Source of the DNA: Paracoccus laeviglucosivorans | Lineage (GTDB): Bacteria > Pseudomonadota > Alphaproteobacteria > Rhodobacterales > Rhodobacteraceae | Reading direction: 5' to 3' | Length of the DNA stretch: 64,000 nt | NCBI RefSeq assembly: GCF_900182695.1 | Contig: NZ_FXTK01000011.1 | Location: 55,439 to 119,438, forward strand | Shown here: positions 33,816 to 43,293 of the stretch, piece by piece | Layout: every line of letters begins with the position of its first letter | Position numbering within the stretch: the stretch's first letter is position 1 | Translations under genes and position numbers: made by a program | The notes under the pieces: model-generated | What the model saw: the letters and a program-made list of their open reading frames with translations, nothing else | Databases searched by the model: none | Told to the model about the DNA's origin: nothing

Positions 33816-34240
33816 TGGCGCATTGGCTGTTCAAGTCGGAACCCGATGTCTTCAGCTTTGACGACCTGATCGCCAAAGGCGACAAGGGCGAGCAATGGGA
33901 CGGCGTGCGCAACTATCAGGCCCGCAACAACATGCGTGCCATGAAAGTGGGTGAACGCGGCTTCTTCTATCACTCGAATATCGGCAAGGAAGTCGTGGGC
34001 ATCTGCGAAGTCATCGCCCCTGCGCATCCCGACAGCACCGCCGATGATCCGAAATGGGAATGCGTCGATCTGAAGGCCGTGGCATGGGTGGTGAACCCCG
34101 TCACGCTGGACGACGCCAAGGCCGAGCCGCGGCTCAAGGACATGATCCTTGTCAACAATTCGCGGCTTTCCGTGCAGCCCGTCTCGGATGCGGAATGGCA
34201 GGTCATTCTGGAAATGGCCGGCGGCACCCGCGCCATCTGA
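33815..34240 (+). CDS. EVE domain protein
   Basis: 141 residues from the ATG at 33815 (TGATG overlap with the YciI gene). A complete EVE/PUA-like domain: MAHWLFKSEPDVFSFDDL, WDGVRNYQARNNMRAMKVGERGFFYHSN, GICEVIAPAHPD, and LSVQPVSDAEWQVIL. EVE domains read modified bases in DNA or RNA. In this tsaD-gpsA-yciI-EVE order the target is probably a modified RNA, though that is inferred. Confidence 0.9.
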   Translation: MAHWLFKSEPDVFSFDDLIAKGDKGEQWDGVRNYQARNNMRAMKVGERGFFYHSNIGKEVVGICEVIAPAHPDSTADDPKWECVDLKAVAWVVNPVTLDDAKAEPRLKDMILVNNSRLSVQPVSDAEWQVILEMAGGTRAI

Positions 34241-34290
34241 CGACAAGGCAACCGGCCCCGCAGCCGGTCCCAACCGGAGAAGAACGAAGC

Positions 34291-36078
34291 ATGGCACGCG
34301 GCACGACGATCCGCCCCGACCGTCCCACGACGAAACGCATCGGCGCGCTGCGCGCCCTTTGGCCGTTCATCCGGCCCTATCGCGCGCTTTTGCTGGCCGC
34401 GATGGGGGCGCTGGTCGTCACGGCGGGCATCAGCCTGATCCTGCCCCTGGCCGTGCGCCGGGTGGTGGACGGCTTCGATGCAGGGGCGCATCTGCTGGAT
34501 CAGTATTTCGGCGCGGCGCTGGCCATCGTCGGGCTTTTGGCGGTGGGCACGGGCCTGCGCTATTATCTTGTCACCCGACTGGGCGAACAGGTCGTGGCCG
34601 ATATGCGCAAGGCGGTCTTTGATCGCGTCATCAGCCTTAGCCCGGCCTTTTACGAACGTGTCCTGACCGGCGAGATCATCAGCCGCATCACCACCGACAC
34701 CACGCTGATCCAGTCGGTCATCGGATCGTCGGTATCCATCGCACTGCGCAACCTGCTGATCCTGATCGGCGGCATGGCAATGCTGCTTTGGACATCGGCC
34801 AAGCTGTCGGGGCTGGTGCTGCTGCTGGTGCCGCTGGTCGTCGTGCCGATCGTCGTGCTGGGCCGCCGCCTGCGCGTGCTGTCGCGCGAAAATCAGGACT
34901 GGATCGCGCAAAGCTCAGGCGCCGCATCCGAAAGCCTGCTATCGGCGCAGACCGTGCAGGCCTTCACCCACGAAAACCCCACCCGCACCCGCTTTGCCGA
35001 GGTGACCGAGCGCGCCTATGGCTCGGCCATATCGCGGGTCAAGACGCGCACGGTGATGACGATGATCGTCATCTTCCTGATCTTTTCCGGCGTGCTGGGC
35101 GTCTTGTGGATCGGCGCGCGCGACGTGCGCACTGATGTGATGACGGCGGGTGAACTGGTGCAGTTCGTCATCTATGCCGTGCTGGTCGCGGGCGCGGTGG
35201 GCGCATTGTCGGAAATCTGGGGCGAACTCCAGCGCGCCGCCGGCGCGACCGAGCGGTTAAGCGAATTGCTGGTCGCGCAGGACACGCTGAACGATCCCGT
35301 CAATCCCGCCACGCTGCCGCGCCCGGTTCAGGGTCGCATCAGCTTTGAAAACGTCAGCTTCCATTACCCCTCGCGCCCGGATGTGTCCGCGCTGGAGGGG
35401 ATCTCGCTGGACATCGCGTCGGGTGAGACGGTGGCGCTGGTCGGTCCCTCGGGCGCGGGCAAGACGACCGTTGTGCAATTGCTGCTGCGCTTTTGGGATC
35501 CGGCTGCGGGCGTGGTACGCATCGACGGCGTTGATCTGCGCGACATGGCCCGTGCCGATTTCCGCCGCGACATTGCGCTGGTGCCGCAGGACGCAGTGAT
35601 CTTTGCCACCACAGCACGGGAAAACATCCGCTTTGGCCGCCCCGACGCATCGGACGCCGAGGTCGAGGCGGCTGCGCGCGCCGCCCATGCCCATGATTTC
35701 CTGTCCGCCCTGCCCGAAGGCTACGACAGCTATGTCGGCGAACGCGGCGTGATGCTGTCGGGCGGCCAGAAACAGCGCATTGCCATCGCCCGCGCCATCC
35801 TGCGCGATGCGCCGATCCTGCTGCTGGACGAAGCGACCAGCGCGCTGGACGCGGAATCCGAACGACTGGTGCAGGATGCGGTCGATGAGCTGGCGCGGTC
35901 GCGCACCACGATCATCGTCGCGCACCGGTTGGCGACGGTGAAAAAGGCCGACCGCATCGTGGTATTCGACCATGGGCGCATCGTGGCACAGGGGCGCCAT
36001 GACGAATTGGTGGCGCAGGGCGGACTTTATGCCCGGCTGGCCCGGCTGCAATTCACCGAAGGCGCGGACGCAGCCTAG
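34291..36078 (+). CDS. ABC exporter, MsbA/multidrug type (fused membrane and ATPase)
   Basis: 595 residues from the ATG at 34291. Six membrane helices in the first 320 residues, then a full ATPase domain: Walker A VGPSGAGKTT, Q-loop ALVPQDAVIF, signature LSGGQKQRIAIARA, Walker B ILLLDEATSALD, H-loop IVAHRL. A half-transporter that works as a homodimer. Family members export lipids, lipid A or drugs; the substrate here is not evident. Ends in CTAG shared with the stop of the opposite CAP-domain gene (36075-36078). Confidence 0.9.
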   Translation: MARGTTIRPDRPTTKRIGALRALWPFIRPYRALLLAAMGALVVTAGISLILPLAVRRVVDGFDAGAHLLDQYFGAALAIVGLLAVGTGLRYYLVTRLGEQVVADMRKAVFDRVISLSPAFYERVLTGEIISRITTDTTLIQSVIGSSVSIALRNLLILIGGMAMLLWTSAKLSGLVLLLVPLVVVPIVVLGRRLRVLSRENQDWIAQSSGAASESLLSAQTVQAFTHENPTRTRFAEVTERAYGSAISRVKTRTVMTMIVIFLIFSGVLGVLWIGARDVRTDVMTAGELVQFVIYAVLVAGAVGALSEIWGELQRAAGATERLSELLVAQDTLNDPVNPATLPRPVQGRISFENVSFHYPSRPDVSALEGISLDIASGETVALVGPSGAGKTTVVQLLLRFWDPAAGVVRIDGVDLRDMARADFRRDIALVPQDAVIFATTARENIRFGRPDASDAEVEAAARAAHAHDFLSALPEGYDSYVGERGVMLSGGQKQRIAIARAILRDAPILLLDEATSALDAESERLVQDAVDELARSRTTIIVAHRLATVKKADRIVVFDHGRIVAQGRHDELVAQGGLYARLARLQFTEGADAA

Positions 36079-36626
36079 CGCGGGGCACCATAGACGGCGG
36101 CCCAGAATACGGTCCGCCCGTCAGACCCCACGGCCTTGCCGATACCCACATCCTGCACCTGCGGGATCATGATATTGGCCGCGTGCCCCGAAGAATTGGC
36201 CCATTCGCGCTGCACCTGCGCCTGACCGTAAGGCCCGGCGGCGATGTTTTCCGCCGTCAGGCGCGGCGCATAGCCCTGCGCCTTGACGCGCTGCATCGGC
36301 CCTTTGGTGCTGGTGCCTGTATGGGTCATCAGACCGCGCTTGGCCATGTCGCAGGCATGATCCGCCGCGGCCCGCGCCAGCGCGGTGTCGGGCGACACGC
36401 CGGGCAGGCCGTTGGCCCGCCGCGCGGCGCTGGTCGATTGCGCCACGGCATGGTTTTCCGCGGTGCTGGTCTGATAGCATGTAGCGTCACCCGCAGCCGT
36501 CGCCTGCACATCGGGATAGCCCTTGGGATGGCTGCTGACCGTGTCGCCGGTCTGGGCGCAGCCAGCCAGCAGCGAAAGCGTCAGCATCGCTCCGGCCCAC
36601 TTTCCTGTCGCGTTACTTGGCAGCAT
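36075..36626 (-). CDS. CAP/SCP-domain lipoprotein
   Basis: 183 residues from the ATG at 36626 (AGGGG upstream). A lipoprotein signal with lipobox LLAGC (cysteine near residue 23) anchors it to a membrane. The CAP (cysteine-rich secretory/antigen 5/PR-1) domain follows: SPDTALARAAADHACDMAKRGLMTHTG, ENIAAG, WANSSGHAANIM, and VFWAAVYGAP. The cleft histidines are present (MTHTG and SGHAAN). Bacterial members have unsettled roles in envelope binding or proteolysis. Confidence 0.88.
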   Translation of the reverse strand: MLPSNATGKWAGAMLTLSLLAGCAQTGDTVSSHPKGYPDVQATAAGDATCYQTSTAENHAVAQSTSAARRANGLPGVSPDTALARAAADHACDMAKRGLMTHTGTSTKGPMQRVKAQGYAPRLTAENIAAGPYGQAQVQREWANSSGHAANIMIPQVQDVGIGKAVGSDGRTVFWAAVYGAPR

Positions 36627-36758
36627 TTCGTTCCCCTTTTGGTTGTGCTTGATATAGGAACTCCGGCCGCCCGGCTCAAATGGCGAATGATTAGACTTGC
36701 AAGCATCTGCCGATCGGGCCAGCTTTCGGCAGCGAAACCAATGCTGAAAGGAACTGCC

Positions 36759-37307
36759 ATGGCCTTCTGGGATTTCGTCAAGGATGCGGGAAAATCCGTT
36801 CTGGGCTCTGAGGCGCATGCCGCCGCCGCCCCAACGACGCCCCCCGCCGCCGCCGGCGCCGCAGGCGACCCCGAGACCGACCGCAAGGTGGCGGCACTCA
36901 AGGCCGAGCTGAAAGCTCTGGGCCTGACATCGAAAGACGTTCACCTGACGCTGCGCGGTGGTGATACGGTCATCGTCAAGGACAAGGAAGCCGATGACGA
37001 TACGCTGGAAAAGCTGATCCTGGCGCTTGGCAACATCAAGGGCATCGCACGGGTCGAACTGGCCGCAGAACCCGAAGCTGCGGCAGCAGCCCCGGCCCCT
37101 GCCCCCGCCGCCGCGCCCAAGGAAAGCGCCCCCGGCCCGAAATCGGTGTTCCACACCGTGCAAAAGGGCGAAACCCTGTCGGCGATCGCCGCGAAATATC
37201 TGGGCAAAGCTGGCCGCTATCCCGAGATATTCGAGGCGAACAAGCCGATGCTGTCGCACCCCGACAAGATCTATCCCGGCCAGACGCTTCGCATTCCCGC
37301 CGCCTGA
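36759..37307 (+). CDS. BON-LysM protein (Kbp/YgaU-like)
   Basis: 182 residues. AFWDFVKDAGKSVLG at the start is typical of the YgaU/Kbp family. A BON-like domain follows (about 45-110), then an Ala/Pro-rich linker, and a LysM domain at the C-terminus (about 130-180; HTVQKGETLSAIAAKYLGKAG, ANKPMLSHPDKIYPGQTLRIP). E. coli Kbp is a cytoplasmic potassium sensor; LysM in general binds peptidoglycan or similar glycans. No signal peptide is visible, which fits the Kbp type. Confidence 0.88.
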   Translation: MAFWDFVKDAGKSVLGSEAHAAAAPTTPPAAAGAAGDPETDRKVAALKAELKALGLTSKDVHLTLRGGDTVIVKDKEADDDTLEKLILALGNIKGIARVELAAEPEAAAAAPAPAPAAAPKESAPGPKSVFHTVQKGETLSAIAAKYLGKAGRYPEIFEANKPMLSHPDKIYPGQTLRIPAA

Positions 37308-37437
37308 TCTGGTCATCTGACGCTGCGTATTGATATATCGGGGCAAGGGGTTGAAGCCTTGCCCCGAAACGCATTTCTGCACCATTCTTTACCTCCGAGG
37401 GGGAGTGCCTCAAGGAATGCCTGGGAGGGAAGACAAC

Positions 37438-39324
37438 ATGGCCAAGTTCGCAACTGTCGCGGATCGTGAAGCGGTCGAGGCCGAGATGCCCTATGATCGG
37501 CGGGACTTGCCCGCCTCGATCTATCAGATGCTGGGCCGCACCCGCGAACGCTTTCCGAACCGCCCCGCGATCAGCTTTCAGCTGTTGTCCGACCCCCGAT
37601 CCAAGGCCGTAACGCTAAGCTGGAACGATCTGCACGAACGGGTCACCGAAACCGCGAACCTGTTTCGCACGCTGGGTATCGGGCCGACCGATGTGGTGGC
37701 CTATCTGCTGCCCAATGCGATCGAAACCCCGGTGGTGCTGCTGGCTGGTGCGACGGCGGGCATCGTGAACCCGATCAACCCGCTGCTGGACCCCGAACAG
37801 ATCGCCGCCATCCTGCGCGAAACCGGGGCCAAGGTGCTGGTAACGCTGAAGCCCTTTCCGAAATCGGACGTGGCGCATAAGGCCGCGCAGGCCGTGGCGC
37901 TTGCCCCGAACGTCAAGACCGTGCTGGAGGTCGATCTGCGGCACTACCTGTCCGGGCTGAAGCGGCTGGCGATCCCCTTTGTCCGGCCCAAGCAGACCGT
38001 GCAGAACCATGCGAAATATCTGGATTTCGAAGCTGCCGCCAGCGGCCAGCGCCATAACCGCCTGACCTTTGACGAAGGCGGTCCCGACCGCGTGGCCGCG
38101 TTCTTTCACACCGGCGGCACGACAGGGATGCCCAAGGTCGCGCAGCACAAGCAATCGGGCATGATCTATAACGGCTGGCTTGGCGCGGAAATGCTGTTCA
38201 CCGAACAGGATGTCCTGATGTGCCCGCTGCCGATGTTCCACGTCTTCGCGGCCTATCCGGTGCTGATGTCCTGTGTCGCATCCGGCGCGCAGCTGATCAT
38301 GCCGACCCCCGCCGGGTATCGCGGCGAAGGGGTGTTCGACAATTTCTGGAAACTGATCGAACGCTGGCAGGCGACATTCCTGATTTCGGTGCCGACGGCG
38401 ATCTCGGCCCTGATGCAGCGGCCGGTGAATGCCGATGTCAGCTCGCTCAAGACCGCGATCTCGGGTTCGGCCCCGCTGCCGATCGAGCTTTACAACCGCT
38501 TCAAGGCCGCGACCGGGGTGGGTATCGCCGAAGGCTACGGCCTGACCGAGGCGACCTGCCTTGTATCCTGCAACCCGATGGACGGGCTGAAGAAGGTCGG
38601 ATCGGTCGGGATACCGCTGCCCTATTCGCATGTCCGCATCCTGCGCAAGACGCCCGAAGGTTTCCACGAATGCGCCACCGATGAGATCGGCGAGATCTGT
38701 GTGGCCAGCCCCGGCGTCTTTGAAGGTTCGACCTATACCGAAACCGACAAGAACCGCGATCTGTTCGCCGAAGGGCGCTTTCTGCGCACCGGCGATCTGG
38801 GGCGGCTGGACGTGGACGGCTATCTGTGGATCACAGGCCGCGCCAAGGATCTGATCATCCGCGGCGGCCATAATATCGACCCGGCGGTGATCGAAGACGC
38901 GCTGCTGTCGCATCCCAAGGTCGCCTTTGCGGGCGCGATCGGTCAGCCGGATGCCTTTGCGGGCGAACTGCCCTGCGCCTATGTCGAACTGGTCGCCGGG
39001 GCCGAAGTCAGCTCCGATGAACTGCTGGCCCATGCCGCCGAACATATCCCGGAACGCGCAGCGGTCCCGAAACATGTCGAGGTGCTGGCAGAACTGCCCA
39101 AGACGGCGGTCGGCAAGATCTTCAAGCCCGATCTGCGCAAGCTGGCGATCCGGCGCGTGCTGGACGCGGCCCTTGTCCAAGCCGGCATTCCCGCCGCCGT
39201 GGGCGAGGTGGTGGACGACAAGCGGCGCGGCCTTGTCGCCCGGCTGGAGCGGCGCGGCAAGATCGACGAAAAGGCCGCAGCCGATTGCCTTGGCAAATTC
39301 ACCTGCGCATGGGAATGGGCCTAA
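37438..39324 (+). CDS. Acyl-CoA synthetase (ANL family)
   Basis: 628 residues from the ATG at 37438 (GGGAGGGA upstream). AMP-forming ligase: activates a carboxylic acid as acyl-AMP, then acyl-CoA. The P-loop-like FFHTGGTTGMPKVAQHK (about 222-238), GYGLTEATCLVS, the D in FLRTGDLGRLDVDGYLWITGRAKDLIIRGGHNIDP, and the C-terminal PKTAVGKIFKPDLRK with catalytic lysine are all there. It resembles the long family members with an N-terminal extension that use medium/long-chain acids. Substrate not resolved. Shares overlapping stops with the next, convergent gene. Confidence 0.9.
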   Translation: MAKFATVADREAVEAEMPYDRRDLPASIYQMLGRTRERFPNRPAISFQLLSDPRSKAVTLSWNDLHERVTETANLFRTLGIGPTDVVAYLLPNAIETPVVLLAGATAGIVNPINPLLDPEQIAAILRETGAKVLVTLKPFPKSDVAHKAAQAVALAPNVKTVLEVDLRHYLSGLKRLAIPFVRPKQTVQNHAKYLDFEAAASGQRHNRLTFDEGGPDRVAAFFHTGGTTGMPKVAQHKQSGMIYNGWLGAEMLFTEQDVLMCPLPMFHVFAAYPVLMSCVASGAQLIMPTPAGYRGEGVFDNFWKLIERWQATFLISVPTAISALMQRPVNADVSSLKTAISGSAPLPIELYNRFKAATGVGIAEGYGLTEATCLVSCNPMDGLKKVGSVGIPLPYSHVRILRKTPEGFHECATDEIGEICVASPGVFEGSTYTETDKNRDLFAEGRFLRTGDLGRLDVDGYLWITGRAKDLIIRGGHNIDPAVIEDALLSHPKVAFAGAIGQPDAFAGELPCAYVELVAGAEVSSDELLAHAAEHIPERAAVPKHVEVLAELPKTAVGKIFKPDLRKLAIRRVLDAALVQAGIPAAVGEVVDDKRRGLVARLERRGKIDEKAAADCLGKFTCAWEWA

Positions 39325-39713
39325 TCCTCGGCCCGGTCGGTGCTGTCGCGGTCGCGGTCATAGCGCCGCGCCAGCGGAAATTCCGGCAGCCAGCCTTCGC
39401 GCCTGATCGTCCATAGCTCATAGGTCGGCATGAACTGATCGGGCGCGTCCAGCGCGCCCAGATTGACCTCGATCTCATCCCCGCTGCGCGCAAAGACCGA
39501 CGAGCCGCAATTGGGGCAAAAGCAGCGCCCCTGATATTCCCGCGCCTGTCCACGGATCGTCACGGCGGTTTCGGCAAAGATCGCCGAGGCGTGAAACAGC
39601 GCCCCGTGATGCTTGCGGCAATCAAGGCAGTGGCAGATGCCCGTGCGGTAAGGTCGCCCCCGCGCCGTGATCCGCAGCGCGCCGCACAGACAACCGCCGC
39701 TGACATTTTCCAT
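39321..39713 (-). CDS. GFA family (glutathione-dependent formaldehyde-activating-like) protein
   Basis: 130 residues from the ATG at 39713 (GGGAG upstream). Small zinc-binding beta-fold: GGCLCGALRI, CHCLDCRKHHGALF and CFCPNCGSSVF provide the metal cysteines. Family members include the GFA glutathione-formaldehyde enzyme and CENP-V-like proteins, and most bacterial ones have no tested substrate. Convergent with the acyl-CoA synthetase with a four-base overlap (CTAA). Confidence 0.88.
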   Translation of the reverse strand: MENVSGGCLCGALRITARGRPYRTGICHCLDCRKHHGALFHASAIFAETAVTIRGQAREYQGRCFCPNCGSSVFARSGDEIEVNLGALDAPDQFMPTYELWTIRREGWLPEFPLARRYDRDRDSTDRAED

Positions 39714-39855
39714 TGCTGCTCCCTTTGGCAAAGCGATGCCGCATCATCGCCAAACTGACGCATTTTGCCCATATACGCCAGCTTGCGACCATCATGCGTT
39801 GCAACCACAAGCTGCATATGTCTAATAAGTGGCAATGCCTACAAGGAGTTGCCGG

Positions 39856-41016
39856 ATGAGCGACGAACGCGACGACCTTCCCGAAGGCGAGACCCGGCCC
39901 CCGCAGGAATTGCAGGCTATTTCCCCCGACATTGCCCGTCAGATGGCGCCGCGCTGGCTAGTGGATTTTCGCGAACAGCGCAAGCGCGGCTTTTATCGCA
40001 CGCTGGGCGATCACGCGCTGGTCTTTGCCGATCGCGGCGACGATCACCTGCTGGTCAGCTTCGACAACCTGTCCTCGGCGCGCGACGATGCGATGAACCG
40101 CGACCCTTGGGGATACAGCTTCGCCGCCAAGAACGGCTGGTCGCAGCTTGGGTTCATGGCGTTCAAGCCAAGCTGGTTTCGCGACCCCGCGCTGTTTCAG
40201 GAAATGCGCACGCTGGCCGATAGCGGGTTCTTTCGCCGCTTTCGTTCGGTGACGCTGACCGGGACGTCGATGGGGGGATATGGGGCTTGCGCCTTTGCCT
40301 CATTGGTGCCGGGCTGCACGGTGGTCGCATTCTCGCCGCAATCGACGCTTGATCCCGCATTGGTCCCGTGGGAGGAGCGGTTCGCCTCAGGGCGCAAGGC
40401 CGACTGGTCGGGCGATTTCGCCGATGCCGCGACCCAATCCGCCGCCGCGGCGCGCGTCTGGCTGATCTATGATCCGCATTTCGGGCCGGATGTGCAGCAT
40501 GTCGCCCGCTTTACCCATGACCGCGCGATCCGGCTGCCTGCCCGCTATTCCGGCCATAAATCCGCGCTGTTCCTGCGCCGGGCCGAGATTTTGTCCACCA
40601 TCATGCGCGAAGCAATGGCCGGAACGCTAAGCGAAAGCAGCTTTTTCGGCCTGTATCGCCGGGGTCGTGCGCTGCCTTGGTATGTCCACGGCGTTGCGGA
40701 CCGGATCATCGCCGATGGCAACGCTGACCGCCTGAACCGTCTGATGGCGGCGCTGCGCAATACCGGCTATGGCCCGATGGTGCTGCGCGGCATCCGCGAA
40801 CGCGCCGCCGAAGCGGGTCTGCTGAACCGCCCGCAGCCCCCGCGCAAGCTGGCGTATCGGGAAAACCCGCGCAGCCTTGACGCGGGACCGCAGCTTAGTG
40901 CCCCCAACCAATCGCCGGTCGATGCGCCCCAAAGCCCGTGGCAGCAGATGCGCGACGGCGCGTCAAAGCCGAGGGCCGGAATGCCATGGCAATCCAGCCT
41001 GCGCACCGCGACCTAG
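39856..41016 (+). CDS. Alpha/beta hydrolase-like protein, function unknown
   Basis: 386 residues from the ATG at 39856 (AAGGAG upstream). The middle has a nucleophile elbow TGTSMGGYGACAFASL (about 140-155), i.e. GTSMGG, consistent with a serine hydrolase; IYDPHFGPD and RYSGHKSALFL could supply the acid and histidine. The protein lacks a signal peptide. The N-terminal domain and the basic Pro-rich C-terminus (about 315-386) are unassigned. Rhodobacteraceae have close relatives of this kind without a known role. Its stop is shared with the opposite HAD gene (CTAG). Confidence 0.72.
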   Translation: MSDERDDLPEGETRPPQELQAISPDIARQMAPRWLVDFREQRKRGFYRTLGDHALVFADRGDDHLLVSFDNLSSARDDAMNRDPWGYSFAAKNGWSQLGFMAFKPSWFRDPALFQEMRTLADSGFFRRFRSVTLTGTSMGGYGACAFASLVPGCTVVAFSPQSTLDPALVPWEERFASGRKADWSGDFADAATQSAAAARVWLIYDPHFGPDVQHVARFTHDRAIRLPARYSGHKSALFLRRAEILSTIMREAMAGTLSESSFFGLYRRGRALPWYVHGVADRIIADGNADRLNRLMAALRNTGYGPMVLRGIRERAAEAGLLNRPQPPRKLAYRENPRSLDAGPQLSAPNQSPVDAPQSPWQQMRDGASKPRAGMPWQSSLRTAT

Positions 41017-42746
41017 GCGATTTCCAAAAGCGGTGTCTGCGCCTCGTGGGCATTGATGCGTTCGGCGATCTTGAAATAGCCGGTGCGGGTATAGTGGTCG
41101 CTGTCCACGAATTCACCCGCCGGCACGGTGGCGTCGATGTCGATGAATTCGACCCCCGCATGGCTGACGGCAAAGGCGCGGCACATCTGGTTATAGGCGA
41201 TGCGTTGATCGCTGGTGCGCGCAGCAATCGTGCCCTGCAGCGACACGCCAAGGATGAACAGCGTCGCCTGTTCCCGCTTGAGCGAGTGGACCCGCTGGAA
41301 TGCGGCGCGGATGATGTCCAGCCGTTCTTCGGTCCCAAGCCGCAGATGCCGCAGGCTGCGCAGCATCCGCGTGGCGGTACGCGGGTCTTTTATCAGCGCA
41401 GCCAGCCGCTTGGGCGGGACCGTGACCAGATAGCGGTCGGCTTGTTCATGGCCTTCATGGGTGAACATATTGTCGGTGCGGAACGCAAAGAACATCGACA
41501 GGATGATCAGATCCACCTCGGCAAAGGCGCGGTCGGCATCCAGCATCTCTTGCAGGCGATGACCGGCGACGGTGTTCGTGACCCAGTTCCCGGCCAGCGA
41601 CGGATCGCGCGGGTTCAGCAAAAAACCCGCATCGTCATAGCGCACGATCACGCCGCTATCGTCCACCTTGTTGACGAACTCGCTGCGCTGCGTGCCGCAA
41701 TAGAATGACACCTGCTGCAGATCGCAGCCCCCCACCAGCGCAAGGCTGCGTGCGGATTGGCTGCCGTCCTGCCCGAACTCGGCCACCTGCCGCACCCAAT
41801 CGGGACGTTCGGGTTGTTCCAGCCCGTTCGCCACCGGCTGCACGATGTCGAATTGCGGACGCTCCAGATGGTGCCAGACCCATTGTTCGACGCCCATGTT
41901 CAGCGTGCGGCATGAAAACGCGAAGTGATGCACCGTCGTGCCGTTGAACCGCTTGCGCACGCAGAAAAAGCCGACAATGCCGTAATCGCCGTAACGGTCC
42001 TGCACGTGGATCAGCCCGGCATGGACACCCGGAATCCGCAAAAGCTGCGCCAGTTCGGCGCGCTGTTCGGGGGTGTGGACGCGCTGTTTGGTAAAGTTCA
42101 GCTGGTTGGTGCGGTTGATCAGTTCCAGCACCCGCTCCATCTGGTCGTCCAGATCGGTGATGATCCTGACCTGAACATCGGACTGACGCAGAAATTCCTC
42201 GTTCGAGAGGCTGCCGGATTTCTGATCCGCCTCTTTCAGCTCCATCACCTTATATTGCGCGAGGCGGCTGTGCTTGCGGTCGTCCTTGCCCTGACATTGC
42301 GGCAGGTCCAGCAGGCCCGACAGGTCCGGCCCCGTGCCGTCGGCCGCGCCAGAGGCATCGACGCAGGCAATCTCGGGGCAGAAAAAGCGCACTTCCTCAA
42401 GGTTAAGGTGGTTGTCGTCCAGAAAGACGGCGTTCGCCGCACGCAGGCCCATCCGCTCCAGCATGTCGCGGATGGCGGCACCTTTGGGGGACCATGCGAT
42501 ATGGGGAAAGACGAAGCGGTCCCAGATGCCCAATTCCTGCAACTTGGCCCGAGCGGTGTCGAAATCGTTCTTGGAACAGATCGAACACATGATGCCGCGA
42601 TCGACCAGCAGGTTCACCATATCCATATGCGCCTGCACCGCCGTCGCGCCGCCTTCGGACAGGGTGCCGTTCCAGAACGTCTCATCCAGATCCCAGATGA
42701 CCAGCTTGATGTCCTGATCAATGCTGGAAAATCTTGTGTCGGTCAT
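41013..42746 (-). CDS. FkbH-like HAD-IIIC protein with C-terminal SGNH-like domain
   Basis: 577 residues from the ATG at 42746 (GGAG upstream). The N-terminal HAD domain shows motif I DLDETFWNGTL, motif II-type CSKND, and motif III/IV in SPKGAAIRDML and FLDDNHLNLEEV. A GNAT-like middle follows, with ELINRTNQLNFTKQR typical of FkbH. The last part from about residue 340 starts with ALVGGCDLQQV and ends with DSDHYTRTGYFKIAERI, where the D-x-x-H block V is that of SGNH/GDSL esterases; the nucleophile position of block I looks like cysteine. FkbH proteins load glycerate onto carrier proteins; the full fusion here has no obvious partner carrier. Confidence 0.75.
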   Translation of the reverse strand: MTDTRFSSIDQDIKLVIWDLDETFWNGTLSEGGATAVQAHMDMVNLLVDRGIMCSICSKNDFDTARAKLQELGIWDRFVFPHIAWSPKGAAIRDMLERMGLRAANAVFLDDNHLNLEEVRFFCPEIACVDASGAADGTGPDLSGLLDLPQCQGKDDRKHSRLAQYKVMELKEADQKSGSLSNEEFLRQSDVQVRIITDLDDQMERVLELINRTNQLNFTKQRVHTPEQRAELAQLLRIPGVHAGLIHVQDRYGDYGIVGFFCVRKRFNGTTVHHFAFSCRTLNMGVEQWVWHHLERPQFDIVQPVANGLEQPERPDWVRQVAEFGQDGSQSARSLALVGGCDLQQVSFYCGTQRSEFVNKVDDSGVIVRYDDAGFLLNPRDPSLAGNWVTNTVAGHRLQEMLDADRAFAEVDLIILSMFFAFRTDNMFTHEGHEQADRYLVTVPPKRLAALIKDPRTATRMLRSLRHLRLGTEERLDIIRAAFQRVHSLKREQATLFILGVSLQGTIAARTSDQRIAYNQMCRAFAVSHAGVEFIDIDATVPAGEFVDSDHYTRTGYFKIAERINAHEAQTPLLEIA

Positions 42747-42852
42747 CGCGGTCTCCTGATGCGTCCATGCGAAAGACAGGGATTTGCTGAACCGCTTTAG
42801 CCTTGGGGTGGTTAATAAATGGTGAACCGCGATGACATGGGAGGATCGCCGG

Positions 42853-43293
42853 ATGGAACCGAAATTCACCGTGGGCGGTCGGATCGCCCGCCCCCTGGCC
42901 CAGGTGTTCGAGGCTGTGGCGGACCCCGACAGCCTGTCGCACTATTTCACCACTGGCGGGGCCAAGGGCCGGTTGGTGGCAGGGACCACGGTGACATGGG
43001 ATTTCCATGACTTTCCCGGCGCCTTTCCGGTCAAGGTGCAGCAGGTCGATGCCAACGAACGCATCGTCTTGCAATGGGAAGCCGAAGGCGGCGTCTGGAC
43101 CACGATCACCATGACATTCGAAGCGATCGATCCCGACCGCACGCTGGTCCGCATCACCGAAGAAGGCTGGCCCGATACCGAAGCCGGGCTAAAGGCCAGC
43201 TACGGCAATTGCGAGGGCTGGACCGGGATGCTTTGCGCGATGAAGGTCTGGCTGGAACATGGCGTGAAGCTGCGCCAAGGGTTCTACAAATAG
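42853..43293 (+). CDS. SRPBCC (AHSA1-like) domain protein
   Basis: 146 residues from the ATG at 42853 (GGGAGG eight bases upstream). A START-like ligand-binding fold: ARPLAQVFEAVADPDSLSHYFTTGG at the start, VLQWEAEGG and TLVRITEEGWPDTEAGLKASYGNCEGWTGMLCAMKVWLEHG at the end, as in activator-of-Hsp90-like (AHSA1) proteins. Ligand unknown. Convergent with and overlapping chrA by 10 bases. Confidence 0.87.
   Translation: MEPKFTVGGRIARPLAQVFEAVADPDSLSHYFTTGGAKGRLVAGTTVTWDFHDFPGAFPVKVQQVDANERIVLQWEAEGGVWTTITMTFEAIDPDRTLVRITEEGWPDTEAGLKASYGNCEGWTGMLCAMKVWLEHGVKLRQGFYK

Noticed and set aside
37615..39180. 521-codon minus-strand frame
   Set aside because: Antisense of the acyl-CoA synthetase gene, which carries all catalytic motifs.
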